Origin: DATARR01 sp034666985
GTDB lineage: Bacteria > Acidobacteriota > Thermoanaerobaculia > Multivoradales > UBA5704
Length of the DNA stretch: 64,000 bases
Reading direction: 5' to 3'
Assembly: GCA_034666985.1 (NCBI GenBank)
Contig: JAXDKS010000046.1
Location: 1 to 64,000, forward strand
Of this stretch, positions 1 through 9,815 are shown piece by piece. How positions within the stretch are numbered: the stretch's first letter is position 1; the number at the start of each line of letters is the position of its first letter. The notes beneath the pieces are model-generated. The model was not told the DNA's origin and did no database searches. It saw nothing but the letters and a program-made list of their open reading frames with translations. Position numbers and translations under genes: made by a program.

Positions 1-701
1 CTCTTGTTCATCTCGCCCTGTGCGGCGGTGGAGATCTCCTGCTGCATCGTGAGCAGGTTGATCTCGCGCGTGAGCAGCTCATTCACCTTCTTGAGCCGTT
101 CGACGGGATCGATGGTCTCGAGGATCGACTGCGCTTCCTCGAGCTTGAGGTCGAGGTTGGACGCGGCGAGGTCGGTGAGGCGCGCCGGATCGTCGAGATT
201 CGCGGCGATGACCATCACCTCGGGCGAGATGTTCTTGCCGAGTGAAACCGCGCGATCGAGGTTCTGTTTGACGGAGCGGATCAGCGCTTCCACTTCCAGC
301 GGACGATCTTTGCCGGCCGGCTCTTCGATGCGCGTGATCTTCGCTTTGAAGAACGGCGCGGTCTGGATGAAGTAATCGATGCGGGCGCGGGAGAGGCCTT
401 GTACCAGGATGCGGATGCGGCCGTCGGGCAGCTTGAGCATCCGCATGATCACCGCCGCGGTGCCGATCTCGAACAGGTCGGGCTCCCCGGGGTTGTCGGT
501 GGCGGCGTCGCGCTGCGCCACCAGCATGATGACGCGGCTCTCCGACAGCGCCCGGTCGACCGCCAGGACGCTCTTGTCCCGGCCCACCGACAGCGGCAGG
601 ATGATGTACGGAAAGACGACGGTGTCCTTGAGCGGCAGGACGGGCAGCACGTCGGGGATCTTGATGGCCTCGTCCTGCGGCTCCCCTGGCGGTCTGGTCA
701 T
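1..701 (-). CDS. lon: ATP-dependent protease Lon, N-terminal part (gene continues past the left edge)
   Basis: Lon is a cytosolic AAA+ protease that degrades misfolded and regulatory proteins. Only the first 233 codons are here. They translate to a typical Lon substrate-binding N-domain: an opening stretch reading IKIPDVLPVLPLKDTVVFPY, then GRDKSVLAVDRAL, then a predicted coiled-coil beginning DPVERLKKVNELLTREINLL. The ATPase and Ser-Lys protease domains lie outside the window. The ATG at 701 overlaps the stop of the preceding hsp20 gene (ATGA), so the two are probably translationally coupled. The pairing with a small heat-shock protein suggests a proteostasis operon. Confidence 0.95.
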   Translation of the reverse strand, partial: MTRPPGEPQDEAIKIPDVLPVLPLKDTVVFPYIILPLSVGRDKSVLAVDRALSESRVIMLVAQRDAATDNPGEPDLFEIGTAAVIMRMLKLPDGRIRILVQGLSRARIDYFIQTAPFFKAKITRIEEPAGKDRPLEVEALIRSVKQNLDRAVSLGKNISPEVMVIAANLDDPARLTDLAASNLDLKLEEAQSILETIDPVERLKKVNELLTREINLLTMQQEISTAAQGEMNK

Positions 702-1165
702 TGCGGTTGCGAGCTCCCCTCGCCCTCCTCGATATGCAATACACGAGCCTCCTGGCGCTTGTCCTCGATCTTGGGGAACTCCAGGGTGAGCAGGCCGTCG
801 GCCAGCCGCGCCTTCCCCCGGTGGGTGTTCACCGGTGAGAACAGATGGATCTCGCGGGAGAACCGCCCGTGACCGCGCTCGAGGCAATGGAATTTGAGCC
901 GCCGGGCTTCCGGCAGGCTGGTGGACTTGGTGCCGCCGATCAGGATCCGCGTCCCCCGCACCTCGACCCGCAGGTCGGCGGCGTGGAAGCCGGGGAGCTC
1001 GGCGAGGATGAGGACGGCGGCCGGCGTCTCGACGATGTCGATCGACGGCTGCCACTCGCCCAGCGGCAGGTCGCCCTCGCCGAGCTGCAGCGCCTCCTGG
1101 AAGAGGCGGTCGAGCTCGGCCTGGAAGCGGGAGATCAGAAACAGGGACTCGAACCTGGCCGCCAT
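698..1165 (-). CDS. Hsp20/alpha-crystallin family small heat-shock protein
   Basis: This 155-residue protein has the size and layout of a small heat-shock holdase. It has a short helical N-arm (about residues 1-40), an alpha-crystallin beta-sandwich (about 40-135) that opens with WQPSIDIVETPAAVLILAELPG, written here as WQPSIDIVET then AELPG, and a short charged C-tail. The segment GRFSREIHLFSPVN followed by ARLADGLLTLEFPK matches the conserved end of the crystallin domain. It lies 1 nt downstream of nrdR and overlaps lon by 4 nt, so nrdR-hsp20-lon probably form one transcript. No CIRCE-like operator was seen upstream of it, so control by HrcA is not supported here. Confidence 0.92.
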   Translation of the reverse strand: MAARFESLFLISRFQAELDRLFQEALQLGEGDLPLGEWQPSIDIVETPAAVLILAELPGFHAADLRVEVRGTRILIGGTKSTSLPEARRLKFHCLERGHGRFSREIHLFSPVNTHRGKARLADGLLTLEFPKIEDKRQEARVLHIEEGEGSSQPQ

Positions 1166-1166
1166 C

Positions 1167-1634
1167 CTACGTCTCCCTCTTGCCCGGCTTGAGCAGCGAC
1201 TTGACTACGTCCATGAAGGCGTCGATGTCCTCGAACCGGCGGTAGACCGAGGCGAAGCGCACGTAGGCCACCTGATCCAGCTCCCGCAGGCGCTCCATCA
1301 CGAAGGCGCCGATCTCCTGGGTGGAGATCTCCCGGTCCTCGCGCTCGTTGAGCATCGACTCGGCCTGATCGACGATCGACTCCAGCTTCTTCAGCGGGAT
1401 CGGCCGCTTCTCGCACGCCTTGAGCAGACCGCCCAGCAGCTTCTTGCGGCTGAACTCCTCGCGCGTGCCGTCGTGCTTGACGACCATGTAGGGGATGTCC
1501 TCGATCTGCTCGTAGGAGGTGAAGCGCCGGCCGCAGCTCAGGCACTCGCGCCGGCGGCGGATGGTGGCGCCGTCGCGGCTCTCCCGGGAGTCCACCACCC
1601 GGTCGTGGTTCTCGGAGCAGAAGGGACACTTCAT
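1167..1634 (-). CDS. nrdR: Transcriptional repressor NrdR
   Basis: NrdR represses ribonucleotide reductase genes in response to dNTP/ATP levels. The 155-residue length is typical. The N-terminal zinc ribbon has CPFC at residues 3-6 and CLSC at 31-34, followed by an ATP-cone domain beginning at PYMVVKHDGTREEFSRKKL. No ribonucleotide reductase gene lies in the window, so its targets are elsewhere. It precedes hsp20 with a 1-nt gap and is likely cotranscribed with hsp20 and lon. Confidence 0.97.
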   Translation of the reverse strand: MKCPFCSENHDRVVDSRESRDGATIRRRRECLSCGRRFTSYEQIEDIPYMVVKHDGTREEFSRKKLLGGLLKACEKRPIPLKKLESIVDQAESMLNEREDREISTQEIGAFVMERLRELDQVAYVRFASVYRRFEDIDAFMDVVKSLLKPGKRET

Positions 1635-1665
1635 GGCGGGCTCGGGAGCGGCGGCCTCGGCGCCG

Positions 1666-2802
1666 TCATTCCTTGGCGTGCAGCGCGATGTTGAGGCGCA
1701 GGAGGAGCTTCTCGAGGCTGGTGGCGTCCTTGATCTCCACCTGGAGGTCGCGGACGGCGTCCATCACCCGGTGCTGGTCGTCCTCCACCTGGAAGCTGAC
1801 GATGAATCGCTTGGCGCGCTGGAAGTCGCTGCGCCGCAGCGTCATCTCGATGGTGCGCGACAGCTCGCCCCGGCCGTTGGTCGGCGCTGCGGCCGCGGTC
1901 GCCGAGGTCGGGACGGCGGGAGCCGGTGCCGCGGGCCGGGCGGGCGGCCGGGCCGGGGGCGCCGGCTGCCTCATGGCTTCGGTGCGCAGCTTCTCGAGCT
2001 CGGAGAGCACGTCCACCGTCCGCTTGCCGGCCGGTGCGGCGGGCCGGGCGGGCGGCGGGATGGCGGCCGGCGGCGCTGCCACCGGCGGCGGCGCCTGGGG
2101 GTACGAGCCCGACTGCGCCGGGCGCAGCGGCGGTGGCGCCGGCGGGGGAGCCGCGGGCCGGGGCGCCGCCGCCGGGGCGGGGCGCGCCGCGGGCGCCGGG
2201 GCCGGCTCGCTGCGGCCGAGGCGCTTCTTGAGCGCCATCAGGGTCTGCCGCGAGATCCCCTTGAGGGTTTCGAAGACCCCCATGCCGGTCACCGCCGAGG
2301 CCTCGAACGAGGGCCAGTTGTTGCGATTGAGGGCGGCGTTCATCTCGTCGACGGTGCAGATGTCGGCGAGGTCGCGCTTGTTGAACTGGAGGACCAGCGG
2401 CAGGGTGTCCGACGACAGCCCCATCTCCGCCAGGTTCTCCTCCAGATTGCGGAACGACTCCATGTTGGCTTGCAGCATCGCCCGCTGCGAGTCGGCCACG
2501 AACACCACCCCGTCAACCCCCTTGAGCACCAGCTTGCGGGTGGTGTTGTAGAACACCTGGCCGGGGACGGTGTAGAGCTGGATGCGGGTGTTGAAGCCGG
2601 CGATGGAGCCGACGTCGATCGGCAGCAGGTCGAAGAACAGGGTGCGGTCCGTCTCGGTCTCCAGCGACACCATCTCGCCGCGCGACTCCTGCGCCGTGTG
2701 CCCGTAGATGAAATGGAGGTTGGTCGTCTTCCCGCACAGACCCGGGCCGTAGTAGACGACCTTGGCCGCCATCTGCATCGTGCTGTAATTGAAGAACACC
2801 AT
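1666..2802 (-). CDS. MglA-like small Ras-type GTPase with proline-rich linker and C-terminal extension
   Basis: The first ~195 residues are an MglA-type GTPase, the family that sets cell polarity and controls motility. The P-loop GPGLCGKTT is at residues 19-27, the G3-like TVPGQ at 78-82, and NKRD (guanine specificity) at 141-144. In place of the usual end near residue 195 the protein runs on to 378. Residues ~200-310 are a low-complexity Pro/Ala linker, and ~311-378 form a folded-looking basic and helical segment. No mglB (GAP) gene is adjacent. The pilT gene 9 kb away is compatible with a twitching-polarity role, but that link is inference. The GTPase call is firm; the role of the extension is unknown. 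Confidence 0.88.
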   Translation of the reverse strand: MVFFNYSTMQMAAKVVYYGPGLCGKTTNLHFIYGHTAQESRGEMVSLETETDRTLFFDLLPIDVGSIAGFNTRIQLYTVPGQVFYNTTRKLVLKGVDGVVFVADSQRAMLQANMESFRNLEENLAEMGLSSDTLPLVLQFNKRDLADICTVDEMNAALNRNNWPSFEASAVTGMGVFETLKGISRQTLMALKKRLGRSEPAPAPAARPAPAAAPRPAAPPPAPPPLRPAQSGSYPQAPPPVAAPPAAIPPPARPAAPAGKRTVDVLSELEKLRTEAMRQPAPPARPPARPAAPAPAVPTSATAAAAPTNGRGELSRTIEMTLRRSDFQRAKRFIVSFQVEDDQHRVMDAVRDLQVEIKDATSLEKLLLRLNIALHAKE

Positions 2803-2835
2803 AGGGATTGGGCGCAGGCTGAAATAGGACTCTGG

Positions 2836-2866
2836 AGCATAGCACCCGTTCCGGGGTGCGCGTCAA
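2836..2866 (-). promoter_or_regulatory. Candidate sigma70 promoter for the MglA-like gene, with an inverted repeat in the spacer
   Basis: On the minus strand TTGACG (2866-2861) is followed by TATGCT (2841-2836). The spacer is 19 nt, longer than ideal; a -10 at 2843-2838 would give 17 nt. The spacer contains GCACCC/GGGTGC (2842-2847 and 2854-2859), a 6-bp inverted repeat that could be an operator. The evidence is by eye only. Confidence 0.4.
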
Positions 2867-2878
2867 TTACGACCGCCG

Positions 2879-3751
2879 TTACGATCCGGTTTCATCCTCC
2901 AGAGTCTCGGACAGGGCCTCCTCGATCGCCGACAGGTCCTCTCCCAACCCCGCCCGCTGCCGGAGGGTCTCCCGGGCGAGGATCCGGGCCAGGGGTATCT
3001 TGTCCGGAGAGTTCGCCCGCAGAGCCTCGATCTGGCGGCGGAAGGCCGCGGCGTCCCCCCGGGCCACGGGACCGGTGATGGCTGCGGTGAGCGTCCGGCC
3101 GGTATCGAGCGTCCGGCCGGCGGTGGTCACGGCTCCTCGGGCGAGCTCCAGGTAGCCGCGGGTTACCGCCGCCGGCAGACCGAGCCGGCCTGCGATCTCC
3201 CCGGCCACCGCCAGCAGGGTCACCGTCCCCCCCGCGGCCAGAGTGGCCGCGAAGTGGTAGAGGGGGCGCGCCGCGGGGGGGACCTCGCCGGGCACGCCCC
3301 CCCAGGCCGTGGCCAGCCGCCACGCCAGGCCGCGGGCCGCGGGGTCGCCGTCCACGGCGAAGAACACCCCCCGCGCCTCGGCCAGGTCGGGGAGGGGCTC
3401 GGGGAACGCCTTCAGGGGATGGAGCGACCCCACGGCCGAGCCAGCCGCCCGCAGTGGCGCCAGGACCGAGGCGTCCAGGCTGCCCGAGGTGTGGAGCGCC
3501 ACGGCGGCCTGGGGGCGGCGGGCCAGCGCCGCGGCCGCGGCCGGCAGGGCGGCGTCGGGGAGGGCCAGGAGGAGGAGGTCCTGCCCCCGCGTCTCCAGAG
3601 TGTCCAGGGCACCGCGCCCGGCCACCGCCACCAACTCGGCGCCGGCCGCCACGGCCCAGCGCGACAGGCTCGACCCGACCTTGCCGGGACCGGCCAGGGA
3701 GAAGCGGAGACCCGCGAGGGGAGCATCCAGCGGCGCCATCGCCGCTACCAT
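2879..3751 (-). CDS. Rossmann-like / DUF2520 domain protein
   Basis: This 290-residue protein resembles the Rossmann-like plus DUF2520 family, which looks like short NAD(P)-dependent dehydrogenases and whose substrate is not established. The N-terminal FSLAGPGKVGSSLSRW is a dinucleotide-binding glycine motif. Further on, GSLHPLKAFP matches the conserved His-Pro segment of the family, and the C-terminal half is helical. A second in-frame ATG five codons in (MAPLDAP) is an alternative start. It is transcribed away from the hrcA operon, with about 70 bp between its start and the hrcA promoter. Confidence 0.82.
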   Translation of the reverse strand: MVAAMAPLDAPLAGLRFSLAGPGKVGSSLSRWAVAAGAELVAVAGRGALDTLETRGQDLLLLALPDAALPAAAAALARRPQAAVALHTSGSLDASVLAPLRAAGSAVGSLHPLKAFPEPLPDLAEARGVFFAVDGDPAARGLAWRLATAWGGVPGEVPPAARPLYHFAATLAAGGTVTLLAVAGEIAGRLGLPAAVTRGYLELARGAVTTAGRTLDTGRTLTAAITGPVARGDAAAFRRQIEALRANSPDKIPLARILARETLRQRAGLGEDLSAIEEALSETLEDETGS

Positions 3752-3821
3752 AGCCCCTTACTCCCTCGCCTGGCAAGGGATTGAAATCCCCTGAAATCAA
3801 TAGTTTGGAGCCATCGAAGAC

Positions 3822-3850
3822 TTGACAGGGAAGAGCCGGGCGGCTACCAT
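3822..3850 (+). promoter_or_regulatory. Sigma70-type promoter of the hrcA-dnaK operon
   Basis: TTGACA (3822-3827) is a perfect -35 hexamer. After a 17-nt spacer comes TACCAT (3845-3850) as the -10. The predicted transcription start near 3857 falls inside the CIRCE operator, so a bound HrcA would block initiation. Confidence 0.85.
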
Positions 3851-3853
3851 GCG

Positions 3854-3880
3854 TTAGCACTCTCGTAGTGAGAGTGCTAG
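3854..3880. promoter_or_regulatory. CIRCE operator (HrcA binding site)
   Basis: TTAGCACTC (3854-3862), a 9-nt spacer, then GAGTGCTAG (3872-3880). This matches the CIRCE consensus TTAGCACTC-N9-GAGTGCTAA at all but the last base. It sits directly after the -10 box and 32 nt before the hrcA ATG, so the operon is autoregulated by HrcA and induced by heat. Confidence 0.97.
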
Positions 3881-3912
3881 ATCCTGGTTGGACCAGGGAA
3901 AAACACACGGCG

Positions 3913-4983
3913 ATGACAGACCTCAGAGATCACGGCAAGCTCAGCGCCCGGGATCGGGAGATCCTGAAGGACGTCATCCTGACCTATATCCTCAGCGCCG
4001 AGCCGGTGAGCTCGCGCTCGGTGGCCAAGCACGGCAAGCTGGACCTGTCTGCGGCCAGCATCCGCAACGTCATGGCCGACCTCGAGGAGTGGGGCTATCT
4101 GATGCAGCCCCACACCTCGGCCGGGCGGGTGCCCACGGCCGCGGCCTACCATCTGTTCATCGGTTCGATGATGGAGGCGCGGGCGGTGCCGGCGAAGGAG
4201 CGGCGGTACATCCAGGAGAGCCTGAAGACCGGCGGGGCGGATGAGATCATGGGCAACGCCTCCCACCTGCTGTCGGAGCTGTCGAGCCAGGTGGGCATCG
4301 TGGTCACCCCGGCGATGGGGGAGACGGTGCTCAAGGCCGTGGACTTCATCCCCATCTCGGGCCGCAAGGTGCTGTGCGTGGTGGTCTCCTCCACCGGCTT
4401 CATCGACAACAAGGTGATCGAGACCGAGGAGGAGCTCCCCCGCGAGGAGCTGGTGCGGATCTCCAACTACCTCACCGACAGCTTCGGCGGCCACACCCTG
4501 CGGGAGATCCGCGAGCGGCTGCTGCGGCAGATGGTCGAGGAGCGGGCGCAGATGGACCGCGTGCTGGCCCGCACCATCGAGCTGGCGCGTTCCGGCTTCT
4601 CGGTGGGCGAAGTCCCGGGCGTGAGGGTGGACGGCACCTCCATGCTGCTCTCGAAGCCCGAGCTCTCCGACGTGCAGCGGGTGCGGCGGACCTTCGAGGC
4701 CTTCGCCGACAAGGCGCGGCTGGTGAAGATCCTCAACCAGTGCATCCAGGGTGGCGGCGTGCGGGTGCTCATCGGCGAGGACAGCGAGCTGACCTCGGAG
4801 CTGGACTTCAGCGTCGTGGGCACCGCCTACTCCGTGGGCGACCGGCCGCTCGGCACCCTCGGCATCGTCGGTCCCTCCCGCATGGACTACGAGAAGATCA
4901 TCCCGCTGGTGACCTTCCTGGGGGAGACCCTGAGCCAGGCCCTGGCCGAGACCTTTTCCGGCGGACCGCCCGATCGGCGGTAG
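3913..4983 (+). CDS. hrcA: Heat-inducible transcription repressor HrcA
   Basis: HrcA binds CIRCE as a dimer and represses class I heat-shock genes. Starting at ATG 3913 gives 356 residues, close to the family norm. A GTG at 3868 is in frame but lies inside the CIRCE site, so it is rejected as the start. The N-terminal winged helix contains the typical SAASIRNVMADLEEWGYL, preceded by EPVSSRSVAK. The middle is a GAF-like domain, and the end contains LGTLGIVGPSRMDY, the HrcA C-terminal signature. It is the first gene of the hrcA-grpE-dnaK-dnaJ-prmA-rsmE series. Confidence 0.97.
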   Translation: MTDLRDHGKLSARDREILKDVILTYILSAEPVSSRSVAKHGKLDLSAASIRNVMADLEEWGYLMQPHTSAGRVPTAAAYHLFIGSMMEARAVPAKERRYIQESLKTGGADEIMGNASHLLSELSSQVGIVVTPAMGETVLKAVDFIPISGRKVLCVVVSSTGFIDNKVIETEEELPREELVRISNYLTDSFGGHTLREIRERLLRQMVEERAQMDRVLARTIELARSGFSVGEVPGVRVDGTSMLLSKPELSDVQRVRRTFEAFADKARLVKILNQCIQGGGVRVLIGEDSELTSELDFSVVGTAYSVGDRPLGTLGIVGPSRMDYEKIIPLVTFLGETLSQALAETFSGGPPDRR

Positions 4984-5041
4984 AATTCTTTCGAGACCGA
5001 TGGTTGGAGACGACCGAAGGCTAGGAGACAGCGAGGCTGAG

Positions 5042-5719
5042 ATGGCAGACGACGCAAGGACAAGCGACACACCCGAGGTGGCCCTCGACCTGGACGAGCC
5101 GGGCGGGGACCTGGAGACCGCGATGCGCGAGGCCATGGCGGCGGTGGAAGGGGTCGAGACCGGCTCCCGGACGGGCTCCGCGATCGGCTCGGCCACCCCG
5201 GCCGGCAGCGAAGAGGTGGAACGGCTGCGCCGCGAGGTCGCCGACCTGCGCGACCGCAACGTGCGCGCCCTGGCCGATTTCGACAACTTCCGCAAGCGCA
5301 GCCAGCGCGAAAGTCAGGAGTACAGGAAATACGCCCTGCTGGAGCCCATGCGGGAGTTCCTGACGGTGATCGACAACCTCGACCTCGCCCTGTCGGCGCA
5401 GGGGTCGGCCGAGGACCTGAAGCGGGGGGTGGAGATGATCCACCGCCAGATGCAGGAGTTGCTGCGCCGCTTCGGGGTCACCGAGGTGCCGGCCGTGGGG
5501 CAGCCCTTCGACCCCACCCAGCACGAGGCCGTGGCGCGCGAGGAGACCCCGGAGGTCAAGGCGCCGACTGTGGCGGCGGAGCTGCGCCGGGGGTACCGGA
5601 TGCACGACCGCCTGCTGCGTCCCGCGATGGTGAAGGTGGCGGTGCCGGCCGAGGGGGCGTCCGGCCCGGTAGGCTCGGGAGCCCCGGAAGGGAACGGCGA
5701 GGAAGGTCCCATCCTTTAG
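5042..5719 (+). CDS. grpE: Nucleotide exchange factor GrpE
   Basis: GrpE releases ADP from DnaK. The ATG at 5042 (MADDARTSD) gives 225 residues; an upstream in-frame ATG at 5000 is also possible, but AGGAGA near 5024 fits the later start better. An acidic disordered N-terminus precedes the long dimerisation helix (VERLRREVADLRDRNVRALAD, here cited as VERLRREVADLRDRN). The core follows with FDNFRKRSQRE, and the beta-wing with FDPTQHEAV. Its stop abuts a partial copy of the 9-bp-period repeat family that occupies the grpE-dnaK gap. Confidence 0.96.
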   Translation: MADDARTSDTPEVALDLDEPGGDLETAMREAMAAVEGVETGSRTGSAIGSATPAGSEEVERLRREVADLRDRNVRALADFDNFRKRSQRESQEYRKYALLEPMREFLTVIDNLDLALSAQGSAEDLKRGVEMIHRQMQELLRRFGVTEVPAVGQPFDPTQHEAVAREETPEVKAPTVAAELRRGYRMHDRLLRPAMVKVAVPAEGASGPVGSGAPEGNGEEGPIL

Positions 5720-5760
5720 GTCCTTTCCGTCCTTTGGGTCCGTGCTTCGGCTTTTTCTGC
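5719..5760. repeat. Partial (right-arm) copy of the 9-bp-period inverted repeat family
   Basis: Right after grpE the sequence runs GTCCTTTCC, GTCCTTTGG, GTCCGTGCT, three 9-nt units of the type seen in three fuller elements in this window. It ends in GCTTCGGCTTTTTCTG, which matches the flank of the copy at 29262 in reverse complement. The AAGGAC arm is missing, perhaps because grpE coding sequence occupies that side. Confidence 0.6.
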
Positions 5761-5818
5761 CGCGCACGTACAATAGGCGGAATTTCGCCCCGCAGGCGCA
5801 CTACACGAGCCATCCACG

Positions 5819-7648
<1,830 letters not shown>

Positions 7649-7665
7649 GAAGATAGGAAGAAGGA

Positions 7666-8784
7666 ATGGCCAAGCGCGACTACTACGAGGTGCTGGGGGT
7701 GATCAAGACCGCCAGCCAGCAGGAGATCAAATCCGCCTACCGCAAGATCGCGGTGCGCGACCATCCGGACAAGAACCCCGGCGACAAGGAGGCCGAGGAG
7801 CGCTTCAAGGAGGCCGCCGAGGCCTACGCCGTGCTCTCCGATGCCGAGAAGCGGGGGCGCTACGACCGCTTCGGCCACCAGGGGGTCTCCGGCGCCGGCG
7901 CGGGCGGGTTCGATCCGACGATCTTCGCCGACTTCTCGGACATCCTGGGCGACATCTTCGGCTTCGGCGGCATGGGTGGCGGCCGGCGGGGTGGCGGCGC
8001 GGGGATGACCCGCGGCGCCGACCTGCGCTACGACCTCACCCTCACTTTCGAGGAGGCGGCCTTCGGCACCGAGACGACGCTGCGCATCCCGCGCCTGGAG
8101 ACCTGCCCCAAGTGTTCGGGCAGCGGCAGCGCCGACGGCGCGCCGCCCGCCCTCTGCAACGCCTGCGGCGGCCGCGGCCAGGTGCGCTTCACCCAGGGCT
8201 TCTTCACCGTCGCCCGCACCTGCCCGCAGTGCCAGGGCGAGGGGCGGGTGATCAGCGATCCCTGCACCGAGTGCCGGGGCGAGGGGCGGGTGGAGCGGGA
8301 GCGGTCGATCACGGTCAAGATCCCCGCCGGGGTGGACACCGGCGCCCGCCTGCGCCTCTCCGGCGAGGGCGAGCACGGCCGGCGCGGCGGCCCGGCGGGC
8401 GACCTCTACGTGGTCCTCCAGGTCCGGGCTCACAAGCACTTCCGCCGCGACGGCTCGACCGTTCTGTCGCGGCACCCCATCAGCTACGCCCAGGCCGTGC
8501 TGGGGACGACCGTCGAGATCGAGACCCTGCACGGCAAGACGCCGCTCGACGTACCGGCGGGGACCGCCCACGGCCGCGACTTCCGCCTTCGCGGCCAAGG
8601 CATCGACCGCCTGGACGGCAGCGGCCGGGGCGACCACGTGGTCACCGTCGAGGTGGCCGTCTCCCACCCTCGCGACCTCTCTCCCGAGGAGATCCAGCTC
8701 CTGCGCCGCCTCGCCGAGCTCGGCGGCCACCCGGTGAAGGAGGAGCGGACGGTGCTGGACCGGGTGAAGGACCTGTTCGGGTGA
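7666..8784 (+). CDS. dnaJ: Chaperone protein DnaJ (type I Hsp40)
   Basis: DnaJ delivers substrates to DnaK and stimulates its ATPase. The 372-residue protein has all class I parts: a J-domain with HPD in RDHPDKNPGDK, a Gly/Phe-rich region (about 75-115), and four zinc-finger repeats from about residue 147 (CPKCSGSG, CNACGGRG, CPQCQGEG, CTECRGEG). C-terminal beta-sandwich domains follow. It is 17 nt after dnaK. A long hairpin repeat separates it from prmA, which may limit read-through. Confidence 0.98.
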   Translation: MAKRDYYEVLGVIKTASQQEIKSAYRKIAVRDHPDKNPGDKEAEERFKEAAEAYAVLSDAEKRGRYDRFGHQGVSGAGAGGFDPTIFADFSDILGDIFGFGGMGGGRRGGGAGMTRGADLRYDLTLTFEEAAFGTETTLRIPRLETCPKCSGSGSADGAPPALCNACGGRGQVRFTQGFFTVARTCPQCQGEGRVISDPCTECRGEGRVERERSITVKIPAGVDTGARLRLSGEGEHGRRGGPAGDLYVVLQVRAHKHFRRDGSTVLSRHPISYAQAVLGTTVEIETLHGKTPLDVPAGTAHGRDFRLRGQGIDRLDGSGRGDHVVTVEVAVSHPRDLSPEEIQLLRRLAELGGHPVKEERTVLDRVKDLFG

Positions 8785-8811
8785 GGGCCGTGCTGGCACC
8801 GGGAGGAAGCT

Positions 8812-8950
8812 CGAAAGCCGCGAGAACAGCAAGGACATAAGGGACTGCAAGGACTGCAAGGACGAAAACGTCCAAGTCCGGGGTTGCCTCGTCCTTGGTG
8901 TCCTTGAGGTCCTTACAGTCCTTTATGTCCTTGCTCCGGCTTCTGTCGCG
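8812..8950. repeat. 9-bp-period inverted repeat element (fullest copy), dnaJ-prmA gap
   Basis: The left arm (about 8830-8865) is built of AAGGACNNC units and the right arm (about 8891-8933) of GTCCTTNNN units. Read in opposite directions, both arms begin GCAAGGACATAA and continue with GGACTG and AAGGAC at 9-nt spacing, so they pair over roughly 30 bp. Outer flanks are CGAAAGCCG on the left and CTCCGGCTTCTG on the right. The element ends 13 nt before the prmA ATG. It could form a strong RNA hairpin inside the heat-shock operon. Confidence 0.75.
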
Positions 8951-8963
8951 CTGCAAACTCCCG

Positions 8964-9806
8964 ATGCCCTACCGCCGCCTCTCCTTCCACCTTCCCCCTG
9001 ACCTGGAGGATGCCCTGGTGGGCGAGCTGTGGCTCGCGGGCACGCAAGGGGTGCAGGCAGTGCCGGAGGGGGATGGGCGGCTGCGGGTGGAGGCGTATTT
9101 TCCCGCGGGGACCGACGAGCTGGGGCTGGAGCTGGCGGCGGGGGTGGAGCTGGCGGTGGACGAGGTGCTCGCGGATGAGGACTGGTTCGCGGGGTGGCGG
9201 GAGCGGGCGCGGCCCTTTCCCGTGGGACGGACGCTCTTCATCGATCCCCGGGAGCCTGAGGAAGAATCTGAGGAGGTGCCCGCGGGGCGGACCCTCCTGC
9301 GTCTGCCGGCCCGCGCCGCGTTCGGCACCGGCAGCCACGAGTCGACGTCGCTGGCGCTGGAGCTGCTGGAGGAGGCCGAGGTGGAAGGGCGCCGGGTGCT
9401 CGACGTGGGCACCGGCACGGGCGTGCTGGCCTTCGCCTCCCTCCTCGGCGGCGCCCGCTCGGTCGTGGGCTTCGACGTCGATCCCGCGGCCCCCTTCCAC
9501 GCCCGGGACAACAGCGCCTTGAATGGCCTCCACCCCCGCCTCTTCGCGGGACGGCTGGCGGCCCTGCGCGAGCGCCCCCTCTTCGACCTCGCCCTGATCA
9601 ACGTGGTGCCGGAGCAGATCCTCCCCGAGATGCCGGAGCTGGTCCGCCTCCTGCGGCCGGGGGCGGAGGCCATCCTCTCCGGCATCCTCGCCGAGCGCGG
9701 ACGCCAGGTGCTGGACCGGATGCACGGCCTGGGATTCGTGGAGCGGGACCGCCGGACGGCCGGCGACTGGGTCGCCTTCCGGGTGGGGCCTCTATATAAA
9801 GGATAG
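8964..9806 (+). CDS. prmA: Ribosomal protein L11 methyltransferase PrmA
   Basis: PrmA is a SAM-dependent enzyme that trimethylates ribosomal protein L11. The ATG at 8964 (MPYRRLSFHL) gives 280 residues; upstream in-frame codons lie inside the repeat element and are rejected. Key motifs are the family signature AFGTGSHESTSLALELL, SAM motif I DVGTGTGVLAFASLL, and the substrate-side LINVVPEQILPEMPEL, which resembles the NI/LA segment of PrmA. It is followed 9 nt later by rsmE, an order also common after dnaJ in Gram-positive genomes. Confidence 0.92.
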   Translation: MPYRRLSFHLPPDLEDALVGELWLAGTQGVQAVPEGDGRLRVEAYFPAGTDELGLELAAGVELAVDEVLADEDWFAGWRERARPFPVGRTLFIDPREPEEESEEVPAGRTLLRLPARAAFGTGSHESTSLALELLEEAEVEGRRVLDVGTGTGVLAFASLLGGARSVVGFDVDPAAPFHARDNSALNGLHPRLFAGRLAALRERPLFDLALINVVPEQILPEMPELVRLLRPGAEAILSGILAERGRQVLDRMHGLGFVERDRRTAGDWVAFRVGPLYKG

Positions 9807-9815
9807 GGTAGAGGC

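Noticed and set aside
3868..3912. Upstream GTG start for hrcA at 3868
   Set aside because: It lies within the CIRCE operator and only about 11 nt after the predicted transcription start, with no ribosome-binding site. ATG 3913 matches the family N-terminus.
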